A stretch of DNA of 64,000 nucleotides, taken from positions 1,958,501-2,022,500 of the forward strand of contig NC_013851.1 of assembly GCF_000025485.1 (NCBI RefSeq), read 5' to 3'. The position numbers and the translations under genes are program-made. Below are positions 58,086-64,000 of this stretch, in pieces (within the stretch, counting starts at the first letter, position 1; every line of letters begins with the position of its first letter). Source of the stretch: Allochromatium vinosum DSM 180 (GTDB lineage Bacteria; Pseudomonadota; Gammaproteobacteria; Chromatiales; Chromatiaceae). The notes beneath the pieces were generated by a model that saw nothing but the letters and a program-made list of their open reading frames with translations, did not search any database and was not told where the DNA came from.

Positions 58086-61000
58086 TCACTCGGCATCCGG
58101 TGGGTCGTCGACCTTCAGGCGAATCCCTCGTCGGGTCGTCTTGCGTTGTGTCGTGGTCGTGCCGGATTTGGGCTTGGTCGAACGCTTGGCGGCCGTCTTC
58201 TTGGCCGGAGCCTCGGACGCGTTCGATGCCGGTTCGGTCCCGGATGTCGGCTCGACGCCGGGACTGTCATCGGCTGCGGCAACCGGGGTCGGCGGCGTGG
58301 CACTCGACCGGCTCGCGCCCGAATCGACCGAACGACGCGGCGCCGGCTTGGACTTCTTGCGCATCAAGCCCTTGAGCGCTTCACCGAGCAGCAAGAAGAT
58401 ACCGCGCACCATATAGAAAATCAGTACAACGGCCTCGACCAAGCCGCCCCACAGACGACCGATCAGTCCTCTGGATTTGGCCGTCTTCTTGGTCGAGATC
58501 GAACGTGCCGCCGTCGCCGCCTGATTCTCACGCTCCCTCAGGCACGGGATATCGACACCGGCCGGCATCGAGGCCGCCGCGACCTGGCACATATCCTCCT
58601 TCGCCGCCACACAGCCGAGCGGAATCACGATCAACGTCAGCAGCGTCGAGACCAGCACGCCCGAGAGCAGCGAAATGGCCATACCCTGGAAGATCGGGTC
58701 GGTGATGATGACGCTCGACCCGGCCACCAGCGCCAGTGCCGTGATCAGGATCGGGCGCGTGCGGATCTTGCACGCGCGGATCATGGCCTCGGCCACAGGC
58801 ACGCCCTTCTGGATCTCGTGGATGGCGAAATCGACCAGCAGGATCGAGTTGCGCACGATGATACCGGCGAGCGCGATCCAGCCGATCATCGAGGTCGCGG
58901 TGAACTCACCGCCCTGCCCCAACGCGAACATCACCGCATGGGCCGGGATGATGCCGAGCAGAGTCAGCGGAATCGGCGCCATGATGACCAGCGGAATGCG
59001 GAAGTTGCCGAACTCCCAGACCACCAGGATATAGATCAGCACCAGGGCCACCATGAAGGCCGCACCCATGTCGCGGAAGGTCTCATAGGTGACGGTCCAC
59101 TCGCCGCCCCACTCCCAGGCCAGCCGGCTGTCGTCGGGCGGGGGGCCGAGCCAGTAGAAGGCATCGCCGAAGCCGGCCGTGCCCGCCGGGCGGCTGCCGT
59201 CCGGCGCTTGATAATCGGTCTCGGCCATCAGATCCTGGATCTGGAACATGGCGTAGACGGGCGCCCCCAGACGTCCGCCGACATCCGAGACCACGTACTC
59301 GACCGGCCGCAGATCCTTGTGATAGATGAGGTCGTCCTCGGCAGCGCGCTGGAAGGCGCCCAGCTCGCTCAGCGGCACCGTATAGCCGAAGCTCGACTGG
59401 ACCGGCAGATCGCCGAGCCGCTGGATCTGCGAACGCTCCGCGAGCGGCACCTGGAGCTGGATCTGGATCGGCTCGTGCCCGCTCTGACGCCCCGACTGCT
59501 GCTTGATGTCACCGAGCGTCGTGCCGCCGAGCGCCATCGACAGATTGCGGTTGATGGTCTCGACCGAGATGCCGCGCCGGATCGCCTTCTCGGTGTCGAC
59601 CTCGAAGCGCCAGTAGTCGAAGGGATCGCGCAGATAGTTGTCGACATCGCGCGTGCTCTCGGCCTGCTCGAAGACGGCGGTCAGATCGCGCGCGAACTGG
59701 CGGCGCGTCTCGGGCGAGGGGCCATAGATCTCGGCGACCACGGATTGCAGCACGGGCGGTCCTGGCGGCATCTCGACCACGGCGATCCGCGCGCCCGAGT
59801 CCTCCTTGAGGGGTTCGAGTCGCTCGCGTGCCAGGACCGCGATCTCGTGACTGCTGCGCGCGCGCTCGGTTTTGTGTTTGAGCTGGACCTGGAGTTCGGC
59901 TTGCCAGGGCTCGGAGCGCAGATAGTAGTGACGCACCATGCCGTTGAAATCGAAGGGGCGCGAAGTGCCCGCATAGAGCTGCACCGCCGTGACGTCCTCG
60001 ATCTTGCGCACCTCCTCGGCCATGCGATGGGCCAGATTGGCCGTCACCGGCAGCGCCGTGCCCTCGGGCAGGTCGATCACGACCGAGAACTCGGGCTTGT
60101 TGTCGAGTGGCATCATCTTGACCGCCACCCAGTGGAAATAGAAAAACGAGCAGGTGAACAGGAATGAGCCCCATAGCGCGAGCTTGAACAGCGAGCGCTT
60201 GCGCGGGTTCTCCATCAGCGGCGTGAGCACGCGCCGGAAGAAGCGTTCCAGACGCTCGGAGCCCTTGTGCTCACGCTTCTCGGCCGCCCGCAGATAGGTC
60301 ATCGTCGGCCGCAGCCACTTGGAGATGGCCAGATAGGGCGTGAACACGAAGGCCGCGAACAGCGAGATGAACATGGCCACCGAGCCGAGCTTGGGGATCG
60401 GCGCCATGTACGGTCCCATCATGCCGCTGACGAAGCCCATCGGCAGCAGCGCGGCGATGACGGTGAAGGTGGCCAGGATGGTCGGATTGCCGACTTCGCG
60501 CACGGCATCGATGGCCGTCTCGTCGTCGGTGCGCCCCTGCTCCAGCCAGCGCCGGTAGATGTTCTCGACCACCACGATGGCGTCGTCGACCAGGATGCCG
60601 ATCGAGAAGATGAGCGCGAACAGACTCACCCGGTCGATGGTCATGCCCCAGATCCAGGCGGTGAACACGGTCATGAACAGCACGACCGGGATGACCAGCA
60701 TGACCACGATCGCCGGACGCAGCGCACGGAACGCCACCAACACCAGCACGAAGACGAAGAAGGTGGCGACGACGAGCTTGAAGATCAGCTCGTTGACCTT
60801 GTCGTTGGCCGTCTCGCCATAGTTGCGGGTGACGCTGACCTCGACGTTGGCCGGAATGCGTGAACCCTTGAGCTCCTCGACCTTGTCGATGATGGCTTGC
60901 GCGACGGTCACGCCATTGGTCAGCTCTTTCTTGGCGATGGCGAGCGTGACCGCCGGGCGACCGTCGGCGCGCTCGCTGATCTCGGCCGCCGGCCCCGTGT

Positions 61001-61919
61001 AGTAGCTCACCAGTTGTGAGGTGTCTTCCTCCGGCCCGAGCCGCACCTCGGCGACATCATGCATGTAGACGGGCACGTCGTTGTAGGTGCCGACCACCAG
61101 TCGGTTGATGTCCTCGACCCCGGTCAGGAAGGCACCGGTCGTCACCGAGAAGCGCGCCCCGCCGGTCTCGACGCCGCCGGCAACGGCCTCGGCGTTGGCA
61201 CTCTTGAGCGTCTGGGCGACCTGATCGAGACTGATGCGATAGCCCGAGAGCCGCTCGGGCGAGACATTGACCGTGACCTGCTCGCGCCGCCCGCCGACGA
61301 TGAAGGCATTGCCGGTGTTCTTGACCTGCTTGAGCGCCTGGAGCACGTCCTGTGCCAGCAGTCGCAACTGGGCATCGTCGACATCAGACGCGCCGTCGCC
61401 GTCCAGATCTTTCGACCACAGCGTCAGGGTGACGATGGGCACGTCGTCGATGCCCTTGCTGCGCACCAGCGGCGGCAGCACACCGGGCGGGATCTTGTCC
61501 ATGTTGGAGGCGAGCTTGTCGTTCACCTTGACCAGCGACGGCCCCATGTCCTCGCCGACGTCGAACTCGACCGTCACCAGACCCTGACCGCGCTGCGAGG
61601 CCGAGTAGACATGCTTGATGCCGGGGATCTCGCTCATCAGACGTTCGAGCGGCTGGATGGCCAGATTGGCCACCTGCTGCGCCGAGGCGCCCGGATACTG
61701 CACCATGATGTCGATCATGGGCACCGAGATCTGCGGGTCTTCCTGTCTCGGCGTCATGATCAGGCCGAGCAGGCCCATCATGAGCATGGCCGCATAGAAC
61801 AGCGGCGAGAGCGGTGAGCGGATGAAGAAACGGGCCGTGCGTCCGGCGATGCCCAGATGCTCGGCATTCATCGCATGCGGCGCCTTGGCGTCCATCGGTG
61901 GGTCGAGCTCTTGATTCAT
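58086..61919 (-). CDS. RND efflux permease with extended basic C-terminus
   Basis: 1277 residues. Inner-membrane proton-driven efflux pump of the HAE/AcrB-like class. TM1 near 40-54; porter loops; central region SVSLFALIFSIGILVDDAIVVVENI; second half GWIALAGIIVRNSILLVDFAIHE. Normal length is about 1030-1060; residues 1105-1277 add a Cys pair, a further hydrophobic helix (EAVVLIFYMVRGIFLLLGEAL) and a Lys/Ala/Thr-rich tail (AKKTAAKRSTKPK). Residues 171-182 (DLDGDGASDVDD) look like a calcium-binding loop in the porter domain. 42-base gap to the adaptor gene; no outer-membrane channel gene in the window. Confidence 0.9.
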   Translation of the reverse strand: MNQELDPPMDAKAPHAMNAEHLGIAGRTARFFIRSPLSPLFYAAMLMMGLLGLIMTPRQEDPQISVPMIDIMVQYPGASAQQVANLAIQPLERLMSEIPGIKHVYSASQRGQGLVTVEFDVGEDMGPSLVKVNDKLASNMDKIPPGVLPPLVRSKGIDDVPIVTLTLWSKDLDGDGASDVDDAQLRLLAQDVLQALKQVKNTGNAFIVGGRREQVTVNVSPERLSGYRISLDQVAQTLKSANAEAVAGGVETGGARFSVTTGAFLTGVEDINRLVVGTYNDVPVYMHDVAEVRLGPEEDTSQLVSYYTGPAAEISERADGRPAVTLAIAKKELTNGVTVAQAIIDKVEELKGSRIPANVEVSVTRNYGETANDKVNELIFKLVVATFFVFVLVLVAFRALRPAIVVMLVIPVVLFMTVFTAWIWGMTIDRVSLFALIFSIGILVDDAIVVVENIYRRWLEQGRTDDETAIDAVREVGNPTILATFTVIAALLPMGFVSGMMGPYMAPIPKLGSVAMFISLFAAFVFTPYLAISKWLRPTMTYLRAAEKREHKGSERLERFFRRVLTPLMENPRKRSLFKLALWGSFLFTCSFFYFHWVAVKMMPLDNKPEFSVVIDLPEGTALPVTANLAHRMAEEVRKIEDVTAVQLYAGTSRPFDFNGMVRHYYLRSEPWQAELQVQLKHKTERARSSHEIAVLARERLEPLKEDSGARIAVVEMPPGPPVLQSVVAEIYGPSPETRRQFARDLTAVFEQAESTRDVDNYLRDPFDYWRFEVDTEKAIRRGISVETINRNLSMALGGTTLGDIKQQSGRQSGHEPIQIQLQVPLAERSQIQRLGDLPVQSSFGYTVPLSELGAFQRAAEDDLIYHKDLRPVEYVVSDVGGRLGAPVYAMFQIQDLMAETDYQAPDGSRPAGTAGFGDAFYWLGPPPDDSRLAWEWGGEWTVTYETFRDMGAAFMVALVLIYILVVWEFGNFRIPLVIMAPIPLTLLGIIPAHAVMFALGQGGEFTATSMIGWIALAGIIVRNSILLVDFAIHEIQKGVPVAEAMIRACKIRTRPILITALALVAGSSVIITDPIFQGMAISLLSGVLVSTLLTLIVIPLGCVAAKEDMCQVAAASMPAGVDIPCLRERENQAATAARSISTKKTAKSRGLIGRLWGGLVEAVVLIFYMVRGIFLLLGEALKGLMRKKSKPAPRRSVDSGASRSSATPPTPVAAADDSPGVEPTSGTEPASNASEAPAKKTAAKRSTKPKSGTTTTQRKTTRRGIRLKVDDPPDAE

Positions 61920-61961
61920 GTGCGATCCAAGATCCAGAAGTTAATGGAGTTCAGATCCGCT

Positions 61962-63119
61962 TCAGCGATCCGGCACGGCGCCCTTGGCCCAGCCTGCGCT
62001 GACCTGCGGCCCCGGATTGGCCAGCACGCGCTCGCCGGCGCGCAGTCCGCTCAGGACCGTGACGAAGCCGCCGCTCAATTCCTCACCGACCCGGATCAGG
62101 CGCAACTGGGGTTCGCCCTGCTCGTTGACCACATAGACGCCGGGCAGGCTGCCGTTGTAACGCACGGCGCTGAGCGGAATGACCGGGTTGGAGCGCGCCG
62201 GGGCGCTCTCGTCCGGTACCAGCACCTTGGCGTACATGCCGGGTTCGGAGACTCCTTGCGGGACGTCGAACTTGATCTTGACCGTATGGCGCTGCGGATC
62301 GGCCATGGGGAAGATCTGGGCCACGCGCACCGGGGCGCGCTGGTTGCCCGGCTCGATCTCGGCCTGGACCATCTGGCCCTCGCGCAGACCGGGGCGCAGT
62401 CGCGCCGGGACATCGACCTCGACCTGGAGATACTCGATGTCGGCGAAGTTCAAGAGCGGCTGACCGGGCTGGACGGTGTCGCCGACCTCGACGTGCTTCT
62501 TGACGATCACCCCAGTGAAAGGGGCAATGCCGCGCGCATCGCGGATCTTGGAATCGAGCGCCTGCAACTCGGCCTGCAAGCGCATCATGGCGCTCTGGGC
62601 TTCCTGGATCTGGATGCCGGAGGCGAAAATGTCGGCCGAGCGCTCAGCGCTCTGGTTGCGCTCACCGACGAAGCTCTCCATCGGGCGCGTGAACATCTGG
62701 TCGAACAGATTGGGCAGCCCCATGCCGCCGGGCGCCGTGCGCGACTGCGGCGAATAGAGCTCGCGGCTGTATTGGACGCCGGCGTTGCGCAGTTGCGCAT
62801 CGGCAGCGGCCATCTGTGCAAGCAGGGCGCGGCGCTTGGCGACCAGCTCTTCGTCGCCGATGGCCACCAGCAGCTTGTCCTGCTCGAAGCTGTCGCCCTC
62901 GCGCCCGGCTATGAAGGTCACGCGCCCAGGAAGCTGGGCGGCAAGTGTCACTTCTTTGTAGGGGATGACGGTTCCGCCCAGCGAGACCGTGGGCGCGCCT
63001 TGGGCCTGCTGGACGACGAAGGTTTCACCGGTCTCGGCAGCAGCCAGCATGGGCGTGAAGGCTGCCACCATGCAGGCAAGTAGACAGGTAGTGAAAGGGT
63101 TCGGAATCTTGCTTCCCAT
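61962..63119 (-). CDS. RND efflux membrane fusion (adaptor) protein
   Basis: 385 residues from MGSKIPNPF (start 63119). Signal peptide 1-27, then MFP features: lipoyl-like half motifs (GTVIPYKEVTLAAQLPGRV and APFTGVIVKKHVEVGDTV), a coiled-coil hairpin (about 95-180), and C-terminal beta domains. It bridges the RND permease and an outer-membrane channel. The longer frame from 63269 is rejected as it would start upstream without motif or ribosome site. Confidence 0.9.
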   Translation of the reverse strand: MGSKIPNPFTTCLLACMVAAFTPMLAAAETGETFVVQQAQGAPTVSLGGTVIPYKEVTLAAQLPGRVTFIAGREGDSFEQDKLLVAIGDEELVAKRRALLAQMAAADAQLRNAGVQYSRELYSPQSRTAPGGMGLPNLFDQMFTRPMESFVGERNQSAERSADIFASGIQIQEAQSAMMRLQAELQALDSKIRDARGIAPFTGVIVKKHVEVGDTVQPGQPLLNFADIEYLQVEVDVPARLRPGLREGQMVQAEIEPGNQRAPVRVAQIFPMADPQRHTVKIKFDVPQGVSEPGMYAKVLVPDESAPARSNPVIPLSAVRYNGSLPGVYVVNEQGEPQLRLIRVGEELSGGFVTVLSGLRAGERVLANPGPQVSAGWAKGAVPDR

Positions 63120-63350
63120 CGGATCGCGCACCAATCGTTTTAGATTGTAAATCAGGGTCGCCCGAGGGGCGATGATTTGGTCGGAACAAAGGATTGCGCA
63201 GTATGCCTGTAGCCTGATGAGACATTCAACCCAAACGCCAAGCCGGTGCGACCATACGGCGACCAGCAACGCAAGAGCAGCAACAGACCGCTAAAGAATT
63301 TGCCTTGGGCGGAATCGCACGCTTAAGTAATTAAGGCAAGCCCCAAAGCC

Positions 63351-63384
63351 AAAACCCCCGCCACGGTTAGGTGGAGGGGGTTTT
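63351..63384 (-). terminator. rRNA operon terminator
   Basis: Minus-strand hairpin of about 13 bp: AAAACCCCCTCCAC / GTGGCGGGGGTTTT with a short loop and T4 tail, about 12 bases after the 5S end. It would stop transcription reading left from the rRNA operon. Confidence 0.8.
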
Positions 63385-63395
63385 GAGGGAATAGG

Positions 63396-63514
63396 GCCCT
63401 GGCGGTGCCCTAGGTTCGCATGGGGAGGCCCCACACTAGGATCGGCGAAGACCTGTTTCACGTCTGAGTTCGGGACGGGATCAGGTGGTTCCAAGTCTCT
63501 ATGGCCGCCAGGGA
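63396..63514 (-). rRNA. rrf: 5S ribosomal RNA
   Basis: Minus strand; begins near CCCTGGCGGCC and ends near CCGCCAGGGCC, with a 9-bp terminal helix, GAACCACCTGATCCCGTCCC and CGCCGATCCTAGTG. About 119 bases. Confidence 0.95.
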
Positions 63515-63595
63515 AAGGGTGGGAGCGCCGGGTGTGTGGTCCGACGGTCCGCGAAACGGTGAGTGATCGTAAGGGTAACGCACTTGGGTGTTATA

Positions 63596-64000
<405 letters not shown>

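Noticed and set aside
57993..60167. 724-codon open frame on the plus strand
   Set aside because: Antisense to the RND permease; rich in Arg, His and Asp with no domain.

Overview
The window is high-GC DNA from a gammaproteobacterium. The conserved blocks rpoE-rseA-rseB-rseC-mucD-lepA-lepB-rnc-era-recO-pdxJ and efp-epmA/epmB, together with MinD/NifX metal-cluster genes typical of anaerobes, suggest a purple sulfur bacterium (Chromatiales/Chromatiaceae). That placement is inferred from gene content and order, not from a database search.

Layout. (1) 1-8.65 kb is one end of an integrated phage- or plasmid-like element, all on the + strand: a primase-like/DUF3987 ATPase, Cys-rich proteins, an SSB, several small unknowns and a DUF5681 protein. 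It stops against a strong bidirectional hairpin next to tRNA-Thr(TGT). It is rich in DNA-level repeats: GGGCGAA heptamers, GTATCNGATAC palindromes and a G-run tract. (2) 9-27.3 kb is core chromosome: isochorismatase-family hydrolase, waaA, pdxJ, recO, era, rnc, lepB, lepA, then the sigma-E envelope-stress operon, nadB, a divergent pair of a Pat-type protein acetyltransferase and an HDAC-family deacetylase, and tRNA-Thr(CGT). (3) 27.3-30.1 kb is a transposon scar: a complete IS30-family element sits in an IS3-family element whose distal part is gone, and the IS3 end cuts into an M15 dipeptidase gene of which only the C-terminal part is left. (4) 30.1-35.5 kb holds a DUF2269 membrane protein, phhB, and a cluster of two ferredoxin-like MinD ATPases, two NifX-family proteins, a DUF5320 protein and a divergent DUF134 regulator. 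This resembles the orange-protein (Mo-Cu cluster) gene sets of Desulfovibrio. A zinc-ribbon gene and a probable alanine dehydrogenase remnant follow. (5) 35.5-42 kb holds two P-loop GTPases, a FadL-type porin, an AI-2E-family permease with an in-frame amber codon, and a PhoU-like protein. (6) 42-58 kb is signalling and envelope: two hybrid histidine kinases, a PAP2 phosphatase, the EF-P modification genes, a FimX-like degenerate c-di-GMP protein, a lytic transglycosylase, an ExeA-type ATPase fused to an OmpA-like domain, and a ParA-like ATPase. (7) 58-63 kb is an RND efflux permease and adaptor, followed by the terminator, 5S and 3' part of 23S of an rRNA operon on the minus strand.

Themes. 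The envelope-stress operon appears autoregulated from a sigma-E promoter that can be read in the sequence. The EF-P genes form a complete beta-lysylation set. The Pat/deacetylase pair would form an acetylation switch. The FimX-like, ExeA-OmpA, ParA and lytic transglycosylase genes look like envelope-spanning or polar machinery. Most decay lies at the IS nest (27-30 kb), near 35.3 kb and at 40.8 kb.
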